Assembly (NCBI RefSeq): GCF_001995095.2
Contig: NZ_MTSD02000002.1
Coordinates: 558,001 to 622,000 of the forward strand
Direction: 5' to 3'
From: Oceanospirillum linum
Lineage (GTDB): Bacteria; Pseudomonadota; Gammaproteobacteria; Pseudomonadales; Halomonadaceae
DNA length: 64,000 nt
This document shows, in pieces, positions 8,793 to 18,267 of this stretch; position 1 is the stretch's first letter, and every line of letters begins with the position of its first letter. The notes under the pieces are model-generated. The model was not told the DNA's origin, did no database searches, and saw nothing but the letters and a program-made list of their open reading frames with translations. Made by a program: the position numbers and the translations under genes.

Positions 8793-10382
8793 TTAGTCGA
8801 TCAGGGCCTGAACAAATTTCTGTACCGTCACCAGCAGATGAGTCTCGGCAGAAACAGTCTGCTGACCATCTTCTACCGTGCCGACAACCGCCAGATTACC
8901 CACGTTATTGGTGGACATTTTGCGAGCCGGATTCGGTCCCGCATCACCGGGGGTGAAGATGCCACGGCTGTCGATGGTACCTGCGTACTTGATATCTTCA
9001 TCGTGAACCGCGATCTCGTTAAACGGCTTCAGCGACCAACTGGCAGGCATATAGCCCAGACGCAGATCATCCGCCGTACCCGGCTTGCCATCCTGACCTG
9101 CAGCATAACCCACCGCACGATACCAGGACTTCTGCTTCGGAATCAGGCCTCCAGCCCCCCCTACACGGGCGATTGAATCAACCGGTGTGATCTCAACACG
9201 GGCCAGCTGGTCGTAAACCGTCAAAGCACCTTTGGAGGAGGTTTTACCCACCTGCACATTGCGGCTGCCCACAGCGGCGGAGTGGCTGGCTTCTGCCAGT
9301 ACAGTCAGATGATTGTTATCGCGGGATTGCACTCGGATCACTTTCACACCGGAACCCAGTGCAACCGTACCTTTCAGCTGGCTACCTGATACGGTGATCA
9401 GTTTGCGTTCCCCCTGCCGGATATAGGAAGGAGAGATTTTGGTGATGGCATTGGCTTTAACCGCCGTTACCGGCCCCCCCATCACATCCGCATCGCGCTC
9501 AAACATACGACCGGCGAGGGTTTTGCCATCGGCAGAGGCTGCCAGTACCTGACGCATCTTCACACCGTCAAGAGTGACAGAAGCGCGCCATTCGTAGCCT
9601 GTGTACACTACAGCTTTACCACTCCCGGACAGCTTCGAGCCATCCTCATACTGACCGTTAAGGGTCAGCTCGTAGTGATCGTTATCGGTTTTGGTGACGA
9701 CCACATCAGCGTTGAAGTTCCCCCTCTGAGGCAGAAAACCGGACATCGCCCAGGTGCCGTTCAATGGCTGCTTGACAGCGGCCTGCCACTGGCTCCATGC
9801 TTTGGTATCCAGCGCGTAATCCTGCCCCAGCTTAGGAGCCACCTGATTCAGCGCGATACCGAACCAGTCGCGGTCACGGGCACCGGCATGGAGTTCAGCA
9901 GTTGGCTGCTGCCCCATGTGGAAATGCACCAGCCACTTCCACTCGTCTTCAGTACGGCGCTGCAGGGCGATACGCGCACCCGAGTGACAACGAACACAGG
10001 TTTCCTGAATCAGAGGATCGAAGGACTCCAGCACGTTCGGCTCTTTCTCCAGCACGTAACGCAGCCCATCAGTTTCAGTCGGAGCCAAACCCTGATTATC
10101 CGCCAGATACTTCACCAGCGCGCGCTTCTCATTGGCGGGAATTACCGCACCACGCAGCTTCTGCATCCGGCTGATGGTCATCATCCAGCCTTCCGGGGTT
10201 TTACGTTGTTCGCTGATCCGTGAGAACGGCTTGTCGGCATCACCGGAATCGATGTGACAGACGGTACAGCGCTCACGAATAATAGATGTGCCGTCGGCAT
10301 CTTGAGCCTGTGCCGGTGACAGACTCATCAGAGTCAAGGCACCGGCACCCAGAAGCGCACGGGTTATCTTATTCTTATTCAA
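8793..10382 (-). CDS. qhpA: Quinohemoprotein amine dehydrogenase alpha subunit (diheme cytochrome)
   Basis: A periplasmic protein of about 530 residues with a Sec signal peptide ending in SPAQA and two c-type heme sites, CTVCH (41-45) and CVRCH (131-135), counted from the first TTG. The remaining 380 residues match the beta-sandwich domains of the QHNDH alpha subunit. Electrons from amine oxidation at the quinone of QhpC pass through these hemes to a soluble carrier. There is no ATG at the front: a TTG at 10388 is only 2 nt from the GGAG, while a second TTG at 10382 has 8 nt spacing and is chosen here. It is the first gene of the leftward cluster and faces the response regulator at 10701. Confidence 0.92.
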   Translation of the reverse strand: MNKNKITRALLGAGALTLMSLSPAQAQDADGTSIIRERCTVCHIDSGDADKPFSRISEQRKTPEGWMMTISRMQKLRGAVIPANEKRALVKYLADNQGLAPTETDGLRYVLEKEPNVLESFDPLIQETCVRCHSGARIALQRRTEDEWKWLVHFHMGQQPTAELHAGARDRDWFGIALNQVAPKLGQDYALDTKAWSQWQAAVKQPLNGTWAMSGFLPQRGNFNADVVVTKTDNDHYELTLNGQYEDGSKLSGSGKAVVYTGYEWRASVTLDGVKMRQVLAASADGKTLAGRMFERDADVMGGPVTAVKANAITKISPSYIRQGERKLITVSGSQLKGTVALGSGVKVIRVQSRDNNHLTVLAEASHSAAVGSRNVQVGKTSSKGALTVYDQLARVEITPVDSIARVGGAGGLIPKQKSWYRAVGYAAGQDGKPGTADDLRLGYMPASWSLKPFNEIAVHDEDIKYAGTIDSRGIFTPGDAGPNPARKMSTNNVGNLAVVGTVEDGQQTVSAETHLLVTVQKFVQALID

Positions 10383-10700
10383 GGGCAAGTCTCCTACTTA
10401 TTATTATCTACTCAAGCTCATCAGATTCTCTTCCCAGCTCAGAAGGGCATAAGACTGAAAGCAAAACAGCCGGGGCGAATTCTCTGCTTTAGGTAAGTTA
10501 CCCCCCAGGTGTAAACAGAGTTTTCATCAAATGTATGAAGTTGTAGCCAGATGTAACAAATACCCTATATTTAAAATAAATATTTATAACCAACTGATTT
10601 AAAAGAATAAAAATAAAAAACCGCCAAACCTGATAGTTTGGTGTCCCTTAGGGATGTTTGCTAGACTCAGACTCAAAAGAAGAATAACGAAGCTACTAAA
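10383..10700. promoter_or_regulatory. Divergent control region between qhpA and the response regulator
   Basis: No gene is seen. Near the right end CCAAAC (10624-10629) and GTTTGG (10636-10641) form a hairpin that, read leftward, is followed by CGG and six Ts, so it looks like a terminator for leftward transcripts upstream of qhpA. Next to it is an 11-bp palindrome TCCCTTAGGGA (10644-10654), a possible operator. A TGCTAGACT at about 10659-10667 resembles an extended -10 box for the rightward gene. No sigma-54 -24/-12 pair was found for qhpA. Confidence 0.4.
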
Positions 10701-11453
10701 ATGACAATAAAGCCCCAAAACTGCTTGGCGAAAAAGCCTCAGAGTCAATACCATATTCTTGTGGTTGAAGATGACCTGGCCTCACGCTCATTACTGGTCA
10801 GCTATTTCCGTAACGAAGGCTATCAGGTTAGTGAAACGGAGCAGGCCGATGATCTCACCGACCGTGTTATTGAGCAAAAGATTGACCTGGTACTGCTGGA
10901 TATCAATCTGCCCGGTAAAGACGGCCTGACCCTCACCCGCGAGCTGCGCGCCACCTCCCGGGTTGGTATTATTCTGGTGTCCAGCAAAGCCGATGATATC
11001 GACCGTATCGTCGGTCTTGAGATGGGAGCCGATGACTATGTCGCTAAACCCTTTAACGCCCGGGAACTGATCGTTCGGGTTAAGAATCTGCTCTGGCGAT
11101 TAAAAGCACCGGAACAGGATAGCAATACCCCGAAAGAGCGTATTCTGATCCAGTTTGAAGGCTGGGTAATGGACGGCAACAAGCGCCAACTGCAAAGCCC
11201 TGAAGGCCAAAAAGAACGCCTGCCAGAAGGAGAATACCGACTCTTGCACGCCCTGCTGAAAAACTCAGGACAAGTGCTGTCCCGCGACCAGCTGATCGAT
11301 ACCGTGCACGGTCGGGAATGGACACCTAACGATAGGTCCGTGGATGTAATGATCGGCCGACTGCGGCGCAAGCTTAGGGATAACCCCTCAGACCCGCACT
11401 TTATTCTCACCGCCCACGGCGCAGGTTATATGTTTGCCGGAAAGATGGGTTAA
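10701..11453 (+). CDS. OmpR/TorR-type response regulator
   Basis: A 250-residue two-domain regulator. The receiver domain (about 17-135) has the acidic pair in VEDD, phospho-acceptor Asp67 in LLDINLPG and Lys116 in AKPF. The C-terminal winged helix (about 145-248) ends RPHFILTAHGAGYMF-like, as in OmpR proteins. The segment VGLEMGADDYVAKPFNARELIVRVKN is close to TorR. It is followed after 3 nt by a giant kinase gene, and it is divergent from qhpA, so it is the best candidate in view for control of the amine dehydrogenase genes. That link is inferred from position; the known Paracoccus regulator QhpR is of a different (AraC) type. Confidence 0.88.
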   Translation: MTIKPQNCLAKKPQSQYHILVVEDDLASRSLLVSYFRNEGYQVSETEQADDLTDRVIEQKIDLVLLDINLPGKDGLTLTRELRATSRVGIILVSSKADDIDRIVGLEMGADDYVAKPFNARELIVRVKNLLWRLKAPEQDSNTPKERILIQFEGWVMDGNKRQLQSPEGQKERLPEGEYRLLHALLKNSGQVLSRDQLIDTVHGREWTPNDRSVDVMIGRLRRKLRDNPSDPHFILTAHGAGYMFAGKMG

Positions 11454-11456
11454 CTC

Positions 11457-14400
11457 TTGAAGGACTTTCAACTGATCAGCACCCTACATCAGGGACAAAA
11501 CTTCACCATCAGCCGGGGGATTCGTCATCAGGATCAGCAGCCGGTCATTCTGAAATGTATCGCATCGGGGCTTTCCGGCAGCGAGCGGCAGGAAGCGGAA
11601 CAGCTGCTGATCCACGAGCAGGAAATCCTGCGAAACCTCACACTTGACGGTATCACCCGCCCCCTGGGCTTCTATCGTGATGAACAGCATTCTGTGGATT
11701 CAGGCAGCCAGGATTCGCAAAGCCATAATCGGTCATCTCCGGATAATTTTGGTCTCTTCGCCGATCATGGCGGGCTTGCCCTGCGCATACTGCAACAAAG
11801 CCGCAAAATGGAGTGGCACCAGTGGCTGCCGATCGCGATTCAGATCACAGAAGCCCTTGGACGCCTACACCAGCAGCAAGTAATCCATAAGCAGATCAGT
11901 CCGGACAATATTCTACTCAACCCCATGATCAACCGGATTGAGCTGATCGATTTTACCCGTGCCAGCCGCCTGCAGCGAGAACAGGTCAGCTGGCAACACA
12001 GTCGAATCAAACCGGCCATGCTGCCCTATATCGCACCAGAGCAAACCGGCCGTATCAACCGCAGTATCGACTACCGTACCGACTTCTACAGTCTTGGCGT
12101 CACTCTTTATGAACTCTTTACCGGCCGCCAACCGTTTCAGGGCAAGCTGTCGGCCCAGGACCCGTTGGAACTGATTCACCGCCATATCGCCAAGCAGCCA
12201 CCGTCACCGCTGGAGATCAATCCACGGCTACCTGAGGCGCTGGCACAGATCGTACTCAAGCTACTGGCGAAAGATGCCGACCAGCGCTACCAGTCCAGCC
12301 ACGGCATCAGCTTTGACCTGCAAACCTGTTTGCAACAGTGGCGGGAAAACCAGCAGGTTGAGGACTTTATGCTGGCCAGTCATGACCTGCCGGAGCGCTT
12401 TGTACTACCGCAAAAACTGTATGGCCGCCATGATTGTATTCGCCAGCTGAACGAGCGTTACACTGAAACCACACAGGGTCAGGGCGGAATCGTGCTGATC
12501 TCAGGTTATGCCGGTGTCGGAAAATCCAGCCTGGTGTATGAGATCCGTCAGACGGTTCATGAACAGAAAGGACACTTTATCAGCGGTAAGTTTGGTCAGT
12601 TCGGCCATAACCGGCCCTATGCCGCCATTGTGCAGGCATTGCAGAGTTTTATTCGTCAGCTGCTGACGGAACCCAAATCCCGGGTCAACCACTCCCGCTC
12701 TCTGATTACTGAAGCCCTCGGCCACAGCGCACAGGTGCTGATCCACCTGATTCCGGAACTGGAGCTGATTATCGGCCCACAACCGGAAGCCCCAAGACTG
12801 GCACCGGCGGAGGAGAAAAACCGCTTCTCACGTATGTTTATGCGTTTACTCCGCGCCTTTGCCTGCGAAGAAAGCCCACTGGTGATGTTTCTGGATGACC
12901 TGCACTGGGCCGATCCCTCCTCCATTGAATTGCTGGAAGCCTTAACAAAAGCACAAACCGGCAAATATTCCGGCCTGAGCTATCTGCTGTTAATCGGCAG
13001 CTATCGGGATGAGGAGCTGAGCTCCAATCAGCCCCTACAGCAGCTGTTGAATAAGCTGCGCCAACACCCGGATCTATCTGAAAAACAGCGCATAACCGAA
13101 CTGCATCTGAAGCCACTGAATCTGGCGCAGATTAAAGCCTTTCTGTCGGATACCCTAAGTTATCCGGTGGAACGCTGTCATGAACTCGCGACCATCTGTC
13201 TGCTGAAAACCCAGGGCAATCCCTTCTTCCTTGGGCAGTTTCTCACCACCTTGCAGGATGAAGGGCTTATTCATTCGGATAAGAACGGCTGGCACTGGGA
13301 TAAGGCGGCACTTAAAGCGCAGGAGATGTCCGACGATGTGGTCGGGCTGATGGTAAACAAGATTCAGCAGCTGGACCCTGCCACCCAAAAAATTCTGAAA
13401 CGGGCGTCCTGTATCGGCAACCCTTTTAGTCTGAGAACGCTGGCTATCGTAAATCGCGCCACCCACAGCGATACGGCGTCAGACCTCTGGCCGGCGCTAG
13501 CCGAGCGCCTGATCATCCCCTTGAATGACAACTACCGTATCGGCAGTGATATTAACGCGGAGGGGATTCAGTACCGCTTTGTTCACGACCGCGTTCAGCA
13601 GGCTGCCTATAGCCTGATTCAGACTCAGGAGCGAGGGGAACTGCACCTGGAAGTAGGAGAATTGCTGCAGCAGGGGCTATCGGAAAAAGAACAATACAGC
13701 CGCTTATTTGAGATCACCAACCACCTCAATCAGGCACATGAGCATCTCTCCCCAACCCGTCAGCGGAAGCTGGTCGAGATGAACCTCAGGGCAGGGGAGC
13801 AATCCCGTAGCGCTGCCGCTTTTGGTTCTGCCGCCGAGTATTTCCGTCAGGGGCTTTCCCTTCTGGATCAGCTCTCATCCCATGATGACTACAGCCAGGC
13901 TCTCAGACTCACCCTGAGCAACCATGCTGCAGAAGCGGCTTATATCCTGTCGGACTTCGTCAGCATGCAGCATCATATCCGACAGGTAATGGGATCTGAT
14001 CTGCCTCTGCAGGATAAGATCAGGGCCTACGAACTACAGATTCAGGCGCATATCTCCCTAAACCAGTTTGATCAGGCGCTGGATACCGCCTACGAAGTAC
14101 TGGCCCTTTTAGGGGTAACCCTGCCCCGCAACCCGGATCGCAGAACCCTCTGGCTGGCTGATATTCAGTCCCAGCTTCAGCTTCGTAAGCAGCCTTTCAG
14201 CAGTATTCCCGAGCTTACCGAGCTGGAAGATGCCAATATTCAGGCTGCACTGCCAATCATGGCGAGTATGTTCGGTGCCATTAAGTTTTCCAGCTCTGGC
14301 CTGCGTCCTATTGTGATGGCCCGTCAGGTGCAGCTCACCCTGAGTCACGGGCTCAGCAATGCATCCGCTCAGGCTCTTGCAGGCTACGGCGGCGTGTTAT

Positions 14401-14999
14401 GCGGTCAGTACAACCGGATTCATCAGGGCTATGAGCTAGGCAAGGTTGCCCTTGAGATCGACAGGAAGCGCTCCTCACGACTAACCCATCACAAAACACT
14501 CTCCCTGTTTGATACCTATGTCCGTCACTGGAAGGAGCCTCTGATCAACACCCTGCCATCATTAGAGCGGGCTTATCAGAGCGGCCTTGAGTGTGGAGAC
14601 GTAGAATGGAGCACCTACTGCATCGCCAGCTTTATCCAGTACCAATTCGCACTGGCGGAGAATCTGGATCAGGTACACCCTAAGCTGGATCGTTACCTGC
14701 AGCAGATCATCGCCAACGGCCAGAAACAGTCGGAATACTACTCCCGCTATGCCCTGCAGACGTTGGACAACCTGAGGGGTGTCAGTCGCAACCCCACCGA
14801 GCTGAACGGACGATACAATCAGGAAACCACTATGCTGGAGTTGCACACCCGCAACCACCACCGAACGGCGGTCTGCCTGCACCACTTCTACAAAGCTCTG
14901 GTCTGCTATCTGTTCGACCAACTTGAACAGGCGGAGTATCACTGCAAAGCCTGTGAAGAGGATATAGCCTCCATCAGTGCCACCTACACCTCTTCATGA
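11457..14999 (+). CDS. Giant sensor kinase, N-terminal part: Ser/Thr-kinase-like, AAA ATPase and helical repeats (ends at in-frame TGA)
   Basis: An 1180-residue protein with a protein-kinase-like domain (about 1-275; catalytic loop HKQISPDN, DFT in place of DFG, and APEQTGRINRSIDYRTDFYSLG), then a P-loop ATPase domain with Walker A GYAGVGKSS near residue 350 and Walker B MFLDDLHWAD, and then TPR-like helices. This is the front half of the trifunctional kinase/ATPase/histidine-kinase family. It starts with TTG, 3 nt after the response regulator. It stops at TGA 14997-14999, yet the same frame continues without a stop into the next coding region (see that entry and the finding). The family normally runs on to GAF and histidine kinase domains, so this is a truncated product or half of a split gene. 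Confidence 0.85.
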   Translation: MKDFQLISTLHQGQNFTISRGIRHQDQQPVILKCIASGLSGSERQEAEQLLIHEQEILRNLTLDGITRPLGFYRDEQHSVDSGSQDSQSHNRSSPDNFGLFADHGGLALRILQQSRKMEWHQWLPIAIQITEALGRLHQQQVIHKQISPDNILLNPMINRIELIDFTRASRLQREQVSWQHSRIKPAMLPYIAPEQTGRINRSIDYRTDFYSLGVTLYELFTGRQPFQGKLSAQDPLELIHRHIAKQPPSPLEINPRLPEALAQIVLKLLAKDADQRYQSSHGISFDLQTCLQQWRENQQVEDFMLASHDLPERFVLPQKLYGRHDCIRQLNERYTETTQGQGGIVLISGYAGVGKSSLVYEIRQTVHEQKGHFISGKFGQFGHNRPYAAIVQALQSFIRQLLTEPKSRVNHSRSLITEALGHSAQVLIHLIPELELIIGPQPEAPRLAPAEEKNRFSRMFMRLLRAFACEESPLVMFLDDLHWADPSSIELLEALTKAQTGKYSGLSYLLLIGSYRDEELSSNQPLQQLLNKLRQHPDLSEKQRITELHLKPLNLAQIKAFLSDTLSYPVERCHELATICLLKTQGNPFFLGQFLTTLQDEGLIHSDKNGWHWDKAALKAQEMSDDVVGLMVNKIQQLDPATQKILKRASCIGNPFSLRTLAIVNRATHSDTASDLWPALAERLIIPLNDNYRIGSDINAEGIQYRFVHDRVQQAAYSLIQTQERGELHLEVGELLQQGLSEKEQYSRLFEITNHLNQAHEHLSPTRQRKLVEMNLRAGEQSRSAAAFGSAAEYFRQGLSLLDQLSSHDDYSQALRLTLSNHAAEAAYILSDFVSMQHHIRQVMGSDLPLQDKIRAYELQIQAHISLNQFDQALDTAYEVLALLGVTLPRNPDRRTLWLADIQSQLQLRKQPFSSIPELTELEDANIQAALPIMASMFGAIKFSSSGLRPIVMARQVQLTLSHGLSNASAQALAGYGGVLCGQYNRIHQGYELGKVALEIDRKRSSRLTHHKTLSLFDTYVRHWKEPLINTLPSLERAYQSGLECGDVEWSTYCIASFIQYQFALAENLDQVHPKLDRYLQQIIANGQKQSEYYSRYALQTLDNLRGVSRNPTELNGRYNQETTMLELHTRNHHRTAVCLHHFYKALVCYLFDQLEQAEYHCKACEEDIASISATYTSS

Positions 15000-15032
15000 C
15001 TCTACTTTATTGCCGCGCTGACCCAGCTGGCC

Positions 15033-18000
15033 TTGGTGCCCAGTTCTGGCGTTCTGGTGCAACAACGACGCTTCAGCCGGGTTATGGGGTATCTGAAAAA
15101 AGTCAGTTTCTGGGCGAAGCATTGTCCGGAAAACCACAGGCACCGCCAACTGCTGGTCAAAGCAGAGCTGGCGCGGGTACAAAAGCGTTATAAGCGGGCG
15201 ATGGATCTCTACGAGCAGGCGATAGTCGCCGCCGAAAACTCTGGCGTGCCATTGGATACCGCCCTCAGTTATGAGCTGGCCGCGCGACTCTACAAAAGCT
15301 GGCAGAAACCAGTAATCGCAGAGACCTATCTGCACCACGCCCTCAAGCTTTACCAACGTTTAGGAGCGCACGCTAAGGCCGACCACTTAAGCCAACAGCA
15401 TCAGTTAGCCAACCCGGAACGCCTGTCAGAAGTGCCGGTGCAACCAGTAAAGCCGGTAAGCGGTGACCGACAAAACCAGATTCTGGATATCTCCTCGGTG
15501 ATTCAGGCCTCCCATGCCATCGCTGATGAGATAGAACTGGCCAGCTTGCTCGGTCGCCTGATCTCACTGGCGATGGAGAACGCCGGTGGCCAGAGGGCAA
15601 TTCTGGCACTGCGCCACGAGGATGAACTCTTTATCGAGGCGGAAGCAGATCTGCATGAAACACCCAGCTTCTTCTCTGGCCTGCGCCTTGAAGAGGAACA
15701 GAGCAAACTACCGGTGAATATTGTGCATTACGTTTACCGCACCAAAGAGACGGTGGTACTCAGTAACGCTCTGGAGCATGAGATGTTCATGTACGATCCC
15801 TACCTAAGAGAAAACCAGCCTCGTTCTCTGCTCTGTATGCCAATTCTCTATCACGGTGACCTGACTGCCATTCTCTATCTGGAGAACCGTGAAAGTACCG
15901 ATGTATTCACCAAGGAGAACCTGGAAACCCTGCGCATTCTGGCGGCACAGTCAGCGATCTCCATCGAAAATGCTAAGTTATACCAGAGCCTGAAAGAGTC
16001 GGAACAGGAGTTCCGCTCACTGTTTGAAAACGCTGTCGAGGGTATCTTCCGCACCACTTCCCGAGGGGCATTCCTCTCAGTGAACCCCGCTTTCAGTACG
16101 CTGCTGGGTTTTAGTTCTCCGGCTGATTTTCTGGCGGAGCGCAGCAATGTACGCGATGACTGCTTTCAGGAACAGAAACAGCTGAAGCACTTCACCGCCC
16201 TTTTACAGCGGGATAACCGAATTCATAGTCTGGAGGCGGTCTGGCTGAAGCGGGATCACAGCTTGGTGGATGTGGCTATCTCTGCACGACGGGTAGCCAG
16301 TGACGACGGAGGGATTCTCTATTACGAAGGTTCCGTCACCGACATCAGTGAGCGAAAACACCGTGAACAGGCTGAGCAGGCGCGGCTTGAGGCCACCCTA
16401 GCTCGCAAGAAAGCGGAGGCCGCCAGCGAAGCCAAATCACAGTTTATGGCCACCATGAGCCATGAGATCCGCACACCGATGAACGGTATTCTGGGTATGA
16501 CTCAACTGCTGATGCGTGGGGAATTGACCGCAGATCAACAGGCACAACTGCAAACTATCTACACCTCAGGCCAGTCCCTACTGGCGATTCTGAATGATGT
16601 ACTCGACTTCACCAAAGCTGAGGCCGGTCAGCTAGCACTTGACCCACATCCATTCCGACTGCAGGAAGCGCTCGATGAAGTGGCCGCCGTGGTCCAACCA
16701 ATGGCAGATGAGAAAGAACTCATCTTTGATCTGCAACTGGTTGGAGCAACTGTGTCAATGACGGCTTCCGATCAGCCCCTGATGGGCGATAAACGGGCCC
16801 TTTGTCAGATTCTGCTTAACCTCTGCAGCAACGCGATCAAATTTACCGGGCGCGGTGGCATTACCCTTCGGGTCACAGCACCGGATAGTTCGATATCCAG
16901 TCTACGCTTTGAGGTTCAGGATACAGGGATCGGCATCGCACCGGATTTTCACGGACGTATCTTCCAGCACTTCAGTCAGGCGGATAACAGCGTAACCCGC
17001 CGCTATGGCGGTACAGGACTTGGGCTTTCGATCTGTAAACAGCTGACGGAACTGCAGGGCGGGCGCATCGGTTTTGAAAGCGAGCCGCGCAAAGGCTCAA
17101 CCTTCTGGGTGGAACTGGCCTACCCTCCGGTTGAACCATGTTTGGTGGAGAGTGATTTCGCGTCTTCGGTTTTGTCTCTTACAGGTTCATCTGTTGAGCG
17201 CCCAGCGCTACAGAGCCAACAACCCAAGCTAACTCCGCTGTCGATCCTTCTGGTGGAAGATACCGAGATCAATCAGCGTGTGGCCGCAGGTCTTCTGGAA
17301 AGTGACGGTCACCATGTCGATGTGGCAGATGATGGCTTTACCGCCCTCTCACTGCACCACGACCATGATTACGATCTGGTGCTGATGGATATTCATCTGC
17401 CGGATATGGATGGCATGGAAACCGCCGCCCGAATGCGCCAGCACCGCAATCCCGTCAAGGCCAACGTACCCATTATTGCGCTGACCGCAGCGCTGACCAC
17501 GGGCGAGCAGCAACGCTATCAGCAAGGTGAGCTGGATGGTGTACTGGGCAAACCTCTGCAGTATGACCAGCTGGTCAGGCTAATGATGGATCGATTTGGG
17601 CAATCTGCCGATAACGACTATCAGGAGGACTCGGCTTCAGAGTTTGAAGACTTATCTGGGGAGCGATCTGTGCCAAATGCTGAGCATTCAAAACCGGATC
17701 AGCCTGACGGCCATCAAACTGAATCAGACCTGCTGGCTCTTGAGGTGATTGAACAGCATATCAGTATGCTGGGGGCTGAACCCTTCCGGGAGCTGGTCAC
17801 AGGCTTTCACGATCAGTACGCGCAGTTATTTGCGGAACTGACCGCAAGCCTCACCAATGGTGACAGCGCCACCGCCGCAAGCCTTTGCCATCGGCTGGCA
17901 GGCTCCTGCGCCAACTTCGGCTTAAAACGCCTGCAAATAGAATTTAAGGCCTTGGAACAGCAGATTCATGAAAGGAGTCCTGACTGGCAGCCAGAGATCG

Positions 18001-18077
18001 AGCAGTTAAGGCAGCTGTATCAGCAGAGTTCGGAGCAGATGCAGGCTTGGGTTGAAAATCCTGTAAAGAGCTTATGA
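15033..18077 (+). CDS. Giant sensor kinase, C-terminal part: GAF, PAS, histidine kinase, receiver and HPt domains
   Basis: About 1014 residues in the same frame as the gene before it. The first 150 residues continue the helical repeats (for example YKRAMDLYEQAIVAA). They are followed by GAF (about 150-315), PAS (about 320-445), HisKA with ATMSHEIRTPMNGILG (phospho-His near 479), HATPase with DTGIGIAP and GGTGLGLSI, a receiver with LMDIHLPDMDG, and an HPt module with HRLAGSCANFG. The listed start is a TTG at 15033 with no ribosome site in front. An ATG near 15084 has none either, so it is unlikely to be an independently designed gene. It would be translated by read-through or re-initiation, or it is the dead half of a recent nonsense mutation. 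Phosphorelay to the neighbouring response regulator is the expected role. Confidence 0.82.
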   Translation: MVPSSGVLVQQRRFSRVMGYLKKVSFWAKHCPENHRHRQLLVKAELARVQKRYKRAMDLYEQAIVAAENSGVPLDTALSYELAARLYKSWQKPVIAETYLHHALKLYQRLGAHAKADHLSQQHQLANPERLSEVPVQPVKPVSGDRQNQILDISSVIQASHAIADEIELASLLGRLISLAMENAGGQRAILALRHEDELFIEAEADLHETPSFFSGLRLEEEQSKLPVNIVHYVYRTKETVVLSNALEHEMFMYDPYLRENQPRSLLCMPILYHGDLTAILYLENRESTDVFTKENLETLRILAAQSAISIENAKLYQSLKESEQEFRSLFENAVEGIFRTTSRGAFLSVNPAFSTLLGFSSPADFLAERSNVRDDCFQEQKQLKHFTALLQRDNRIHSLEAVWLKRDHSLVDVAISARRVASDDGGILYYEGSVTDISERKHREQAEQARLEATLARKKAEAASEAKSQFMATMSHEIRTPMNGILGMTQLLMRGELTADQQAQLQTIYTSGQSLLAILNDVLDFTKAEAGQLALDPHPFRLQEALDEVAAVVQPMADEKELIFDLQLVGATVSMTASDQPLMGDKRALCQILLNLCSNAIKFTGRGGITLRVTAPDSSISSLRFEVQDTGIGIAPDFHGRIFQHFSQADNSVTRRYGGTGLGLSICKQLTELQGGRIGFESEPRKGSTFWVELAYPPVEPCLVESDFASSVLSLTGSSVERPALQSQQPKLTPLSILLVEDTEINQRVAAGLLESDGHHVDVADDGFTALSLHHDHDYDLVLMDIHLPDMDGMETAARMRQHRNPVKANVPIIALTAALTTGEQQRYQQGELDGVLGKPLQYDQLVRLMMDRFGQSADNDYQEDSASEFEDLSGERSVPNAEHSKPDQPDGHQTESDLLALEVIEQHISMLGAEPFRELVTGFHDQYAQLFAELTASLTNGDSATAASLCHRLAGSCANFGLKRLQIEFKALEQQIHERSPDWQPEIEQLRQLYQQSSEQMQAWVENPVKSL

Positions 18078-18148
18078 ATCAGCCCAGATATCCTTAAAGG
18101 TAAAAGCAGCTCATAATTATCAATAATGAACTATAGCTAACAGATTTA

Positions 18149-18176
18149 TTGACAAAACGACCAGTAAGTCTAGTAT
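18149..18176 (+). promoter_or_regulatory. Sigma70-type promoter in front of the Abi gene
   Basis: A perfect TTGACA (18149-18154) lies 16 nt before TAGTAT (18171-18176, 4 of 6 matches to the -10 consensus). Transcription would begin near 18183, a few bases before the structured element at 18190-18242, and would read through the Abi coding region. Confidence 0.6.
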
Positions 18177-18182
18177 TGGTGA

Positions 18183-18250
18183 CAACAGCGCCCATACCTC
18201 TGGCCTCTTTGCTCTTCTGAGCTTAGTCCGTCAAGTATGGGCCTTCTTGT
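18183..18250 (+). ncRNA. Candidate structured RNA leader of the Abi/HEPN gene
   Basis: GCCCATAC (18190-18197) and GTATGGGC (18235-18242) form a perfect 8-bp closing stem around 37 nt. Inside it, GCTC TTCT GAGC (18211-18222) forms a small hairpin. The outer stem begins just after the predicted transcription start and is followed by a pyrimidine-rich stretch (CTTCTTGTTTC). AbiF-type proteins related to the ancestor of Cas13 are reported to be paired with a small structured RNA encoded next to them. The position here fits that pattern; the RNA itself is a prediction. Confidence 0.45.
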
Positions 18251-18267
18251 TTCTGGAGAATGGAAAA

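Noticed and set aside
14997-14999. The in-frame TGA read as selenocysteine
   Set aside because: No convincing stem-loop of SECIS type is seen just after the TGA, and the site is a helical repeat, not a redox centre. Nonsense mutation or sequence error is simpler.
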